Source of the DNA: Streptomyces flaveolus
Lineage (GTDB): Bacteria; Actinomycetota; Actinomycetes; Streptomycetales; Streptomycetaceae
Length of the DNA stretch: 64,000 bases
Reading direction: 5' to 3'
Assembly: GCF_000716535.1 (NCBI RefSeq)
Contig: NZ_JNWV01000011.1
Coordinates: 124,001 to 188,000 of the forward strand
Shown one piece after another: positions 1 to 6,413 of the stretch. Within the stretch, counting starts at the first letter, position 1. Every line of letters starts with the position of its first letter. The notes under the pieces were generated by a model that worked only from the letters and a program-made list of their open reading frames with translations, ran no database searches and was not told the origin of the DNA. The translations under genes and the position numbers were made by a program.

Positions 1-2
1 TG

Positions 3-317
3 GCGGACACCGGCGCCGACGAACGGGCGGACGCCGGGGGCAGGCCGGGCGGCGGTGGCGGGCGGGGCGCCAAGGGCAAGCGCGTCGTCGACGGCCAACG
101 GGGTCCCGACGGCGGGCCGGACGCCAGTCGTCGGCCGGGTACGGATGGCCGGCCGGGTACCGAGGGCCGGCCGGATGCCGGTGGTCGGCCCGGTGACGAT
201 GGGCGGCCGGGTGCCGACGGCAAACCCGGCGTCGTGGGGCGGCTCGTGGGCCGTGCCCGCACCGTCGGCCGGGCCACGCCCGGCGCGCCCGTAGCCCCCA
301 GGAAGGGACACACATGA
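3..317 (+). CDS. C-terminal end of an upstream gene with collagen-like Gly-X-Y repeats (partial)
   Basis: The window opens inside a reading frame that runs without a stop to a TGA at 315-317. That TGA overlaps the hldE ATG at 314 (ATGA), the usual sign of translational coupling in this cluster. The last ~105 residues are Gly/Pro/Asp/Arg-rich. For about 45 residues glycine falls every third position (GTD-GRP-GTE-GRP-DAG-GRP-GDD-GRP), a collagen-like pattern. The tail then becomes basic. The family of the full protein cannot be told from this end; given the neighbours it may be another heptose-pathway enzyme or a glycosyltransferase with a repetitive extension. A shorter ATG-initiated frame at 55-294 is also open, but it has no coupling to hldE and I treat it as a shadow. 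Confidence 0.5.
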   Translation, partial: ADTGADERADAGGRPGGGGGRGAKGKRVVDGQRGPDGGPDASRRPGTDGRPGTEGRPDAGGRPGDDGRPGADGKPGVVGRLVGRARTVGRATPGAPVAPRKGHT

Positions 318-1735
318 CCGCCTCCCAGGCACCCTTGGTCGTCGTGGGCGACGCCCTGCTCGACCACGACCTGTGCGGCCGGGCCGAGCGGCTGGCCCCG
401 GACGCGCCCGTCCCCGTCGTCCACGGCACCCGGCGCAGCTCCCGCCCGGGCGGCGCCGCCCTCGCCGCCTGCCTCGCGGCGGCCGACGGACGCGCCGTCA
501 CCCTGGTCACCGCCCTCGGCGCCGACGCCGCCAGCGACACCCTGCGGGAGCTGCTGGCGGGCCGGGTCGGCCTGGTCGAGGTGCCGCTGGAGGGCAGCCT
601 GAGCAGCAAGACCCGCGTCCTGGCCGGGGACCGGCCGCTGCTCCGCCTCGACGACGGCGAGGGCCGGGCCCGCGAGGCGACCCAGGAGGCGGTGTCCACG
701 ATCGCGGCGGCCGGCGGTGTCCTCGTCGCCGACTACGGCCGCGGTACCGCCGACGTCCTCCGCGACGCCCTCACGCACACGGCGGCCGCCATCGTCTGGG
801 ACCCGCACGTGCGCGGCCGGCCCCCGGTCCCCGGCGTCCGCCTGGCCACGCCCTCGGCCCAGGAGGCCCGCGCCTTCGCCCGGCAGCTCGACGACGCCGA
901 GCCCGGCGACGCGGCCGGGCTGCGCACCGCCGCCCGGGACGCCCGCGCCCTCGTGCGGGCCTGGCGCGCCCAGGCCGTCGCGGTGACCCTCGGCGAACGC
1001 GGCGCCCTGCTCTCCCACGGCGAGACCCCGCTGCTCGTGCCGACCCCGGCCGCCGCCACGGGCGACCCCTGCGGCGCCGGCGACCGGTTCGCCGCTGCCG
1101 CCGCCGGCCTGCTCGCCGACGGCGCCCTCACCGAGGCCGCCGTGCAGGCCGCCGTCCACGCCGCCACCCGCTACGTCGCCGAGGGCGGCGCCCGCGCGGT
1201 CGCCGTCCCGGAGCAGCCGGAGGGGGCCGAGGAGGCGCCGGGTGACGGCGACACCACCGCGGACGCCGTGCGCACGGCCGCGCGGGTGCGGGCCGCGGGC
1301 GGCACCGTGGTCGCCGCGGGCGGCTGCTTCGACCTGCTGCACGCCGGGCACGTCGCCCTGCTCCAGGCCGCCCGCCGGGCCGGGGACTGCCTCATCGTGT
1401 GCGTCAACTCGGACGACTCGGTACGCCGTCGCAAGGGCGACGGCCGCCCGCTCGTCCCGGCCGCCGACCGGGTGCGGGTGCTGCGGGCCCTGGAGTGCGT
1501 GGACGCCGTCGCCGTGTTCGACGAGGACACGCCCGAACGCATCCTCGGCGAACTCCGCCCGCACATCTGGGCCAAGGGCGGCGACTACGCCCGGACCCGG
1601 CTGCCCGAACAGCCCCTCGTGGAGAGCTGGGGCGGCCAGGTCCTCCTCCTGCCCTACCTCGACGGCCGCTCCACCACCGGCCTCGCCCGCCGCGCGGCCC
1701 TGTCCCCGGCGCCCACGGGAGGAGACCCGAGGTGA
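314..1735 (+). CDS. hldE: Bifunctional D-glycero-beta-D-manno-heptose-7-phosphate kinase / heptose-1-phosphate adenylyltransferase
   Basis: HldE (RfaE) phosphorylates heptose 7-phosphate at C1 and later couples heptose 1-phosphate to ATP, giving ADP-heptose in the cytoplasm. The 473 residues match the usual fused form (about 475). The N-terminal PfkB/ribokinase domain shows GDALLDHDL near residue 12, the RPGGAA substrate loop, ADYGRG, and the catalytic GDPCGAGDRF near 250-259. The C-terminal nucleotidyltransferase domain has GCFDLLHAGH near 336-345, whose HxGH is the ATP-binding signature, followed by SDDSVRRRKG. The ATG overlaps the upstream stop and the GTGA at its own end overlaps the next possible start, so it sits inside an operon. 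Outside Gram-negatives the pathway supplies heptoses for glycans and some nucleoside or aminoglycoside antibiotics; which product is made here is unknown. Confidence 0.93.
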   Translation: MTASQAPLVVVGDALLDHDLCGRAERLAPDAPVPVVHGTRRSSRPGGAALAACLAAADGRAVTLVTALGADAASDTLRELLAGRVGLVEVPLEGSLSSKTRVLAGDRPLLRLDDGEGRAREATQEAVSTIAAAGGVLVADYGRGTADVLRDALTHTAAAIVWDPHVRGRPPVPGVRLATPSAQEARAFARQLDDAEPGDAAGLRTAARDARALVRAWRAQAVAVTLGERGALLSHGETPLLVPTPAAATGDPCGAGDRFAAAAAGLLADGALTEAAVQAAVHAATRYVAEGGARAVAVPEQPEGAEEAPGDGDTTADAVRTAARVRAAGGTVVAAGGCFDLLHAGHVALLQAARRAGDCLIVCVNSDDSVRRRKGDGRPLVPAADRVRVLRALECVDAVAVFDEDTPERILGELRPHIWAKGGDYARTRLPEQPLVESWGGQVLLLPYLDGRSTTGLARRAALSPAPTGGDPR

Positions 1736-2517
1736 CGGGGGACTGGCCGATGAGCGTCGGCCGCGCAGCACATCCCGCGCCCCGGGCCGCCCTGCCGCCC
1801 GAGGGCCCGGACGCGGGGTGCCTTCGGCGCGCCCGGGGTCGGGATGCGGGGTGCCTTCGGCGCGCCTGGGGTCGGGATGCCATACCGGCCGGTGGCGCGG
1901 GTGTGGGGCCTCTGGTGTCGGCCGGAGGAGTGTCGGTCCCGCCCTCGCGGCACATCCCGGGCCTGGACGGGCCTTTGGCGGCAGACGTGGGCGTTTCGCC
2001 GTCGTTGTATGTCCCGGGTCGGGGTGGGCCACCGGCCGCAGGTGCAGGCGTCTCACCGGTGCCCTGCGTCCCGGGCCTGGACGCGCCATCGACCGCAGAC
2101 GTAGGCGTCTCACCCGAGCCCCGCATCGTCGGTCGGGACGCGCCATCGGCCGCAGGCGTAGCCGGTTCACAGGTGCCCTGCATCCCGGGTCTGGGTGGGC
2201 CATCGACCCCAGGCGTGGGCGCCGCACCGACGCCCCGCATCGCCGGCCGGGGCGCGCCACCGGCCGCAGGCGTAACCGGCTCGCACACGCCCCGCATCCC
2301 CGGCCGGGACGCGCCACCGGCCGCAGACGCAGCGGGCTCGCCCACGCCCCGCATCCCCGGCCCGGCCGGTCCATCAGCCGCAGGCGCACACGCCTCGCCC
2401 ACGCCCCGCCTCCCCGGCAGAGGCGCACCGCCCGCTCCAGTGGCCCGCGTCGGCGGACGGAGCCCGGCCCGCCGTCCGTCCCCGGCTTCCGCACGCAACG
2501 GAGGACCCACTCGGTGA
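1732..2517 (+). CDS. Possible Pro/Gly/Ala repeat protein between hldE and the heptosyltransferase
   Basis: A GTG at 1732 overlaps the hldE stop (GTGA), has GGAGGAG at 1719-1725 in front, and opens a 261-residue frame. Its TGA at 2515-2517 overlaps the GTG of the GT9 gene (GTGA). From about residue 67 the protein is built of imperfect 19-residue units of the type SPTPRIPGRDAPPAADAAG, about eight or nine copies. No signal peptide or known domain is seen. Third positions contain more A than in neighbouring genes. Because the DNA repeat is 57 bp, a multiple of three, other frames on both strands also stay open, so an open frame alone proves little. The support is the two coupled junctions and the ribosome-binding site. 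It could instead be a non-coding repeat tract. Confidence 0.42.
   Translation: MTGDWPMSVGRAAHPAPRAALPPEGPDAGCLRRARGRDAGCLRRAWGRDAIPAGGAGVGPLVSAGGVSVPPSRHIPGLDGPLAADVGVSPSLYVPGRGGPPAAGAGVSPVPCVPGLDAPSTADVGVSPEPRIVGRDAPSAAGVAGSQVPCIPGLGGPSTPGVGAAPTPRIAGRGAPPAAGVTGSHTPRIPGRDAPPAADAAGSPTPRIPGPAGPSAAGAHASPTPRLPGRGAPPAPVARVGGRSPARRPSPASARNGGPTR
1813..1878 (+). repeat. 33-bp direct repeat, two copies in tandem
   Basis: The segment beginning GCGGGGTGCCTTCGGCGCGC is present at 1813-1845 and again at 1846-1878 with one mismatch. In the frame opening at 1732 it encodes the doubled peptide DAGCLRRARGR / DAGCLRRAWGR. Confidence 0.9.
1930..2448 (+). repeat. 57-bp imperfect tandem repeats, about nine units
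   Basis: Units share a CCCCGCAT-CCCCGGC core followed by CGCCA(C/T)CGGCCGCAG and repeat every 57 bp. In the plus frame they give 19-residue units with a central (I/V)PG(R/L)(D/G)(A/G)P motif. Drift between copies is mostly at synonymous or conservative positions. The period is a multiple of three, compatible with a coding repeat that grows and shrinks without frameshift. Confidence 0.85.
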
Positions 2518-3518
2518 CCCGCACCCCGATCCCTACCCCGGACCCCCCGACCGTCCTGGTCCTGCGCGCCCTGGGCCTGGGCGATCTACTGGCCGGTGTG
2601 CCCGCGTTGCGGGGCGTCCGGCGAGCCTTCCCCGGGCACCGGGTCGTCCTCGCCCAGCCGCCGGGCCTCACCGAACTCGCCCTGGAGAGCGGGGCGGTCG
2701 ACGCCGTGTTCCCGGCCGAGGCGCCGGGCCGCGCGGTGCCGGACCTCGGCCACTGGCCCGGCCCGCCCCCCGACGTGGCGATCGACCTGCACGGCAACGG
2801 CCCCGAGAGCCGCGACGCCCTGGCCGCCCTGCGCCCGCGCCGGCTGCTCGCCCACGCCTGCCCGGACGGCCCGCCGTGGCGGGACCAGGCGAACGAACGG
2901 GACCGCTGGTGCGGCTTCCTGCGCGGCTACGGCATCGCGGCCGACCCCCTGGACCTACGGCTGCCCCGGCCCACCACGCCGTCCCCGGCCCCGGGCGCGG
3001 TCGTCGTGCACCCCGGCGCGGCCTCGGGCTCCCGCCGCTGGCCGGGGGAGCGGTTCGCCGCCGTCGTACGGTGTCTGCGTGCCGCGGACCACCACGTGGT
3101 CCTCACCGGCGGCCCCGGCGAGGACGCCCTGGTCCGCTCGGTCGCCGAACGCAGCGGCCAGCGCGGCTGCGACGTGCTGACCGGCGGCCTGCCGTTCGGG
3201 GAACTGTCCGCGCTGGTCGCCGGTGCGTCCCTGGTGCTCAGCGGCGACACCGGCCTCGCCCATCTCGCGGTGGCCCACGGCACCCGCTCCGTCACCCTGT
3301 TCGGACCGGTCTCCCCGCGCCTGTGGGGGCCACCGCCGAGCCCGGACCACCTCGCCCTGTGGAAGTCCGGACCGCCCGGCGACCCGCACGGCCGCACCCC
3401 CGACGCCCGCCTGCTGCGCATCCGTGCCGGTGAGGTCGCCGCCGCCTGTCTGATGCTGCTGCGGGACGTGCGCGGCCGGCAGCGGCCGACGGGACCGGAG
3501 GTGGCCCATGTCCACTGA
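2514..3518 (+). CDS. Glycosyltransferase family 9, ADP-heptose:acceptor heptosyltransferase-like
   Basis: Start GTG 2514 is chosen because GGAGGA lies at 2500-2505 and the frame then reads a typical GT9 N-terminus (VLVLRALGLGDLLAGVPALRGV). GT9 enzymes transfer heptose from ADP-heptose, matching HldE two frames upstream. The 334 residues show two Rossmann halves: VVVHPGAASGSRRWPGERF starts the second (near 165), and the signature LSGDTGLAHLAVAHGTR followed by LFGPVSP (near 240-265) carries the conserved D-x-G-xx-H donor-site residues. There is no signal or membrane anchor, so it acts at the inner face of the membrane or in the cytoplasm. It overlaps the next gene by 11 nt. The acceptor is unknown; Streptomyces has no LPS, so a cell-wall glycan or small molecule is more likely. 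Confidence 0.88.
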   Translation: MTRTPIPTPDPPTVLVLRALGLGDLLAGVPALRGVRRAFPGHRVVLAQPPGLTELALESGAVDAVFPAEAPGRAVPDLGHWPGPPPDVAIDLHGNGPESRDALAALRPRRLLAHACPDGPPWRDQANERDRWCGFLRGYGIAADPLDLRLPRPTTPSPAPGAVVVHPGAASGSRRWPGERFAAVVRCLRAADHHVVLTGGPGEDALVRSVAERSGQRGCDVLTGGLPFGELSALVAGASLVLSGDTGLAHLAVAHGTRSVTLFGPVSPRLWGPPPSPDHLALWKSGPPGDPHGRTPDARLLRIRAGEVAAACLMLLRDVRGRQRPTGPEVAHVH

Positions 3519-4449
3519 GCAGGCCCCGGCCCGCGTCCGCCGGCCCACGACGCCGGGCGACCCGCGCGTCACGGTCGCCGTCATCACCCGCGACCGCAGC
3601 GCCAGCCTGGTGCGCACCCTGGACGCGCTGGCCGCGCTGCCCGAGCGGCCGCCGGTCATCGTCGTCGACAACTCCCGTGACGACACCACCCGTCGTGCCG
3701 TGGCCGGCCACCCGGCGATCGCCCGCCTGTTGCGGCCCCCCGCCAACACCGGCGCCCTCGGCCGCAACCTGGCCGTCCGGCACGCCGACACCCCCTACGT
3801 CGCCTTCAGCGACGACGACTCCTGGTGGGAACCCGGGAGCCTCGCCCGCGCCGCCGACCTCCTCGACGAGCACCCCCGGCTCGGCCTGCTCGCCGCCCGC
3901 ACCCTGGTCGGCGACCAGGGCGTCGAGGACCCCCTCAACGCGGTGCTCGCCGACTCCCCGCTGCCCCTGGAACCGGACCTGCCCGGCCGCCCGGTGCTCG
4001 GGTTCCTCGGCTGCGCCTGCGTGGTCCGCCGCGAGGCCTTCCTGAGCGCCGGCGGCTACCACCCGTTGCTGTTCTTCGGCGGCGAGGAGACCCTGCTCGC
4101 CTACGACCTGGCCGCCGCGGGCTGGGGCGTCGCCTACGAACCCTCCCTGCGCGCCCGCCACCACCCCGAGGACCACGACCGCACCGGCCGCTCCTTCCTC
4201 GTCCGGCGCAACCACGTGCTGACGACCTGCCTGCGCCGCCCCTGGCCCGTGGTCCTGCGCGCCGGCGCCGACCTGGCGCTGGCCGCCGCGACCGGCCGCC
4301 CCGGCGCGCGCCGCGCCCTCAAGGAGACCGTCGCCCGGTTCCCGGCCGCCCTCGCCCGCCGCCGTCCCCTGCCCCCGCGCGTCGAACACGCCGCGGGCCT
4401 GCTCGACCGCGAGACACCCGGCCGCCCCCGGCAAGGCACCAGGCAATGA
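3508..4449 (+). CDS. Glycosyltransferase family 2 (first of two tandem paralogs)
   Basis: A 313-residue GT-A fold protein. VTVAVITRDR begins the nucleotide-binding fold near residue 23, and VVDNSRDDTT, NTGALGRNLAV and the metal-binding SDDDSWWEPGS follow in the usual GT2 order. FFGGEETLLAYDL near 190 corresponds to the acceptor-side ED motif, and ARHHPEDHDRT follows. No membrane segments are seen. GGAGG at 3497-3501 precedes the ATG, which overlaps the end of the GT9 gene by 11 nt. Its TGA overlaps a downstream ATG (ATGA). It is clearly paralogous to the gene at 4692 along its whole length. Probably extends the same glycan; sugar specificity cannot be read from sequence. Confidence 0.88.
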   Translation: MSTEQAPARVRRPTTPGDPRVTVAVITRDRSASLVRTLDALAALPERPPVIVVDNSRDDTTRRAVAGHPAIARLLRPPANTGALGRNLAVRHADTPYVAFSDDDSWWEPGSLARAADLLDEHPRLGLLAARTLVGDQGVEDPLNAVLADSPLPLEPDLPGRPVLGFLGCACVVRREAFLSAGGYHPLLFFGGEETLLAYDLAAAGWGVAYEPSLRARHHPEDHDRTGRSFLVRRNHVLTTCLRRPWPVVLRAGADLALAAATGRPGARRALKETVARFPAALARRRPLPPRVEHAAGLLDRETPGRPRQGTRQ

Positions 4450-4667
4450 CCGGGCCGGCGGCGCGGCTCATGCTCGCGACCCGCCTTCACACCCCCCCGC
4501 GAAGGCACGGCCCGCGGACCGCGACCGCGCTCCGCCCGGCCATCCACGGGGAGGCGCCGGACGATGACCATCCCGACCGCCCTCACCACCCACGGGAAGG
4601 GCGCGCCACACGCCCCGGCCCACCACGGGAAGGCGCGCCGGACGATGACCACCCCAACCGGCCCTGA
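4446..4667 (+). CDS. Possible 73-residue ORF coupled to the first GT2 gene
   Basis: An ATG at 4446 overlaps the TGA of the preceding glycosyltransferase (ATGA). The frame is Arg/Pro/His-rich and contains GEAPDDDHPDRP and GAPDDDHPNRP, which are translations of the triplicated start segment described separately. No family is recognised. A second small frame, 4564-4695, starts at the first copied ATG and ends with a TGA overlapping the next real ATG. Both may be by-products of the duplication rather than genes. Confidence 0.2.
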   Translation: MTGPAARLMLATRLHTPPRRHGPRTATALRPAIHGEAPDDDHPDRPHHPREGRATRPGPPREGAPDDDHPNRP

Positions 4668-4698
4668 CCACCCACGGGGAGGCGCCAGACGATGACCA
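4544..4698 (+). repeat. Ribosome-binding-site/start segment of the second GT2 gene, three copies
   Basis: A 27-29-bp segment beginning CCACGGGGAGGCGCC and ending GACGATGACCA occurs at 4544-4570, 4623-4651 and 4672-4698. Only the last copy holds the functional start (GGGGAGG then ATG 4692). The first two carry the same ribosome-binding site and ATG leading into short frames. A partial further copy of CCCACGGGAAGGGCGCGCC is at 4588-4606. This looks like repeated local duplication or gene-swapping at a gene boundary. Confidence 0.85.
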
Positions 4699-5624
4699 GC
4701 ACCGCTCCCGAGGCCGCTACCCGGATCGTCCCCGACGACCGTACGACCGTCGTCCTGATCACCCACAACCGCCGTGACGAACTGCTGCGCACCCTCGGCC
4801 TGTTGCGCCGGCTGCCCGAGCGGCCGCCCGTGATCGTCACCGACAACGCCTCCACCGACGGCACCGCCGATGCGGTCGCCCGGGACTACCCGGAGATGAC
4901 CCTGCTGCGTCCCGGACGGAACCTCGGCGCCATCGGCCGCAACCTGGCCGTGCAGCGGGTGCGCACGCCCTACGTCGCCTTCTGCGACGACGACACCTGG
5001 TGGGAACCCGGCAGCCTGCGCCGGGCCGCCGATCTGCTGGACGCCAGGCCCCGGCTCGCGGGCGTCACCGCACGGATCCTCGTGGAACCGGAGGGCACCG
5101 AGGACCCGGTCGTGCGCGAGCTGCGCGAGTCCCCGCTGTCCGGACCCGACTGGCTGCCGGGACCCGCCCTCGGCTCCTTCCTCGCCGCCGCCACCGTGCT
5201 GCGCACCGAGGCCTTCCGCGCCGGCGGCGGCTTCCACCCGGGCCTGTGGCTCGGCGGCGAGGAAGAACTGCTCGCCTGCGACCTGCTGCGCCAGGGCTGG
5301 TGGCTCGCCTACGCCGAGGAACTCACCGTGCACCACCACGCCTCCCGGCTGCGCGACAGCACGGCCCGGCGGGTCCTCGGACTGCGGAACACGCTGTGGT
5401 TCACCTGGCTGCGCCGGCCACTGCTGCCGGCGCTCCGCCGCACCGGGCACCTCGTCCGGACCGTGCCCCGGGACGCCGCCTCCGCCCGCGCCTTCGCCCA
5501 CGCCACCGCCGGGCTGCCGTGGGTGCTGCGCCAGCGCGACCCCGTACCGCCGGACCTGGAACGCCGGCTCGCCGCACTGGAACGGGCCCGCAGGGACTCA
5601 CCCGCCCGGCGGTACGTCGGCTGA
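4692..5624 (+). CDS. Glycosyltransferase family 2 (second of two tandem paralogs)
   Basis: A 310-residue GT2 protein closely parallel to the gene at 3508. TTVVLITHNRRDELLRTLG opens the fold near residue 17, VTDNASTDGTADAV gives the second beta strand, NLGAIGRNLAV and the metal-binding CDDDTWWEPGS follow, and LGGEEELLACDL and HHHASRLRDS lie in the acceptor half. No transmembrane segments are visible. The start is fixed by GGGGAGG at 4677-4683. It is the last gene of the cluster on this strand; the next gene lies 148 bp on and is of a different kind. Probably adds a further sugar to the product of the heptosyltransferase, which is inference from position only. Confidence 0.88.
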   Translation: MTSTAPEAATRIVPDDRTTVVLITHNRRDELLRTLGLLRRLPERPPVIVTDNASTDGTADAVARDYPEMTLLRPGRNLGAIGRNLAVQRVRTPYVAFCDDDTWWEPGSLRRAADLLDARPRLAGVTARILVEPEGTEDPVVRELRESPLSGPDWLPGPALGSFLAAATVLRTEAFRAGGGFHPGLWLGGEEELLACDLLRQGWWLAYAEELTVHHHASRLRDSTARRVLGLRNTLWFTWLRRPLLPALRRTGHLVRTVPRDAASARAFAHATAGLPWVLRQRDPVPPDLERRLAALERARRDSPARRYVG

Positions 5625-5772
5625 GACGCGAGCGGTACGTCGGCTCATCCGCCGACGGCGCGACACGCCCCGGGGAACGTCGTTGCATCCCCCTCACGGC
5701 GCGGGCACAGTGATGTCCCGGTCAAGACGCGGCCGGCTGATCCTTCCTCCCCCTCCAGGAAGCCCGATCCCC

Positions 5773-6276
5773 GTGGAAACCCGATCACCCATGGAAGACG
5801 GTCAGCCGTCCCCCGCCCGCGTCCGCCCCGGCGGGCCGGCCCCGCTGCTCCTGCAGACCGTGCACGAGCACCGCCCGGGGCTCGGCGGCATCAGCGTCCT
5901 GAAGACCCGGGGCACGGTCGACGCCTCCAACGCCCGGCTGTTCTCCGAAGCCCTCGCCGAGCACGTGGCCCACGCCGGCCAGGCCGGAGAACACCCCCTG
6001 CTGGACCTGAGCGAGGCGTATCTCGCCTGCGCCGACGCGGTGCGCTCGCTGGACCGGGCGACCGGGGCCCTCGCCCGCACCGGCCGCGCCCTGTCCGTCG
6101 TACAGCCCCGGCCGCACGTCCGGGAGGCCCTGACCTCGGCCGGCCTGCCGGGCATCCGGGTGCACGCCACCCTGGCGTCGGCCCTGGACGCCCTGACGTC
6201 CCGCGAACCGGCCCGCGAACGGGTGTGCGAGCCGGCGTACGAACCGGCCCGCCCGGAGCCCGGCGGCCTCGGATAG
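5773..6276 (+). CDS. STAS-domain protein (anti-anti-sigma-like)
   Basis: About 167 residues. After a Pro-rich leader the part from roughly residue 30 to 125 reads as a STAS fold: ISVLKTRGTVDASNARLFSEALAEHVA, then LLDLSEAYLACADAVRSLDRA, then ALSVVQPRPHVREALTSAG. STAS proteins bind anti-sigma kinases or act as sensors. The usual phosphorylatable Ser/Thr in the D-S-x-G-L loop is not clear here (LACADAVRSL), so classic SpoIIAA-type switching is doubtful. GTG 5773 is chosen because AGGAAG precedes it by 10 nt; ATG 5791 is the alternative. The next gene downstream also begins with a STAS domain, so the two may share a pathway. Confidence 0.72.
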   Translation: METRSPMEDGQPSPARVRPGGPAPLLLQTVHEHRPGLGGISVLKTRGTVDASNARLFSEALAEHVAHAGQAGEHPLLDLSEAYLACADAVRSLDRATGALARTGRALSVVQPRPHVREALTSAGLPGIRVHATLASALDALTSREPARERVCEPAYEPARPEPGGLG

Positions 6277-6413
6277 CGGCCGCGCGGCCCACCGCTCCGC
6301 CGCACGGCGCGGTGGATGGCGCGGCAGATGGCCCGGGGCCTACCGTGCGGGATGGCGCGTAGGTCGGGAAGAGGCCGATCGAGTTCTTTGGGACGTTCTG
6401 TCTGGGTGATGCG

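Noticed and set aside
55..294. ATG-initiated 79-codon frame at the window start
   Set aside because: It overlaps the collagen-like frame, which is linked to hldE by ATGA and is the better candidate.
1930..2448. Possible CRISPR array from 57-bp periodic repeats
   Set aside because: There are no alternating conserved repeats and unique spacers; the whole unit is repeated with drift, and no cas gene is nearby.
6380..6410. Possible stress-sigma promoter GTTC...GGGTGA before the STAS-ANTAR-GAF gene
   Set aside because: Spacing and -10 (GGGTGA for GGGTAT/C) deviate too much to support.
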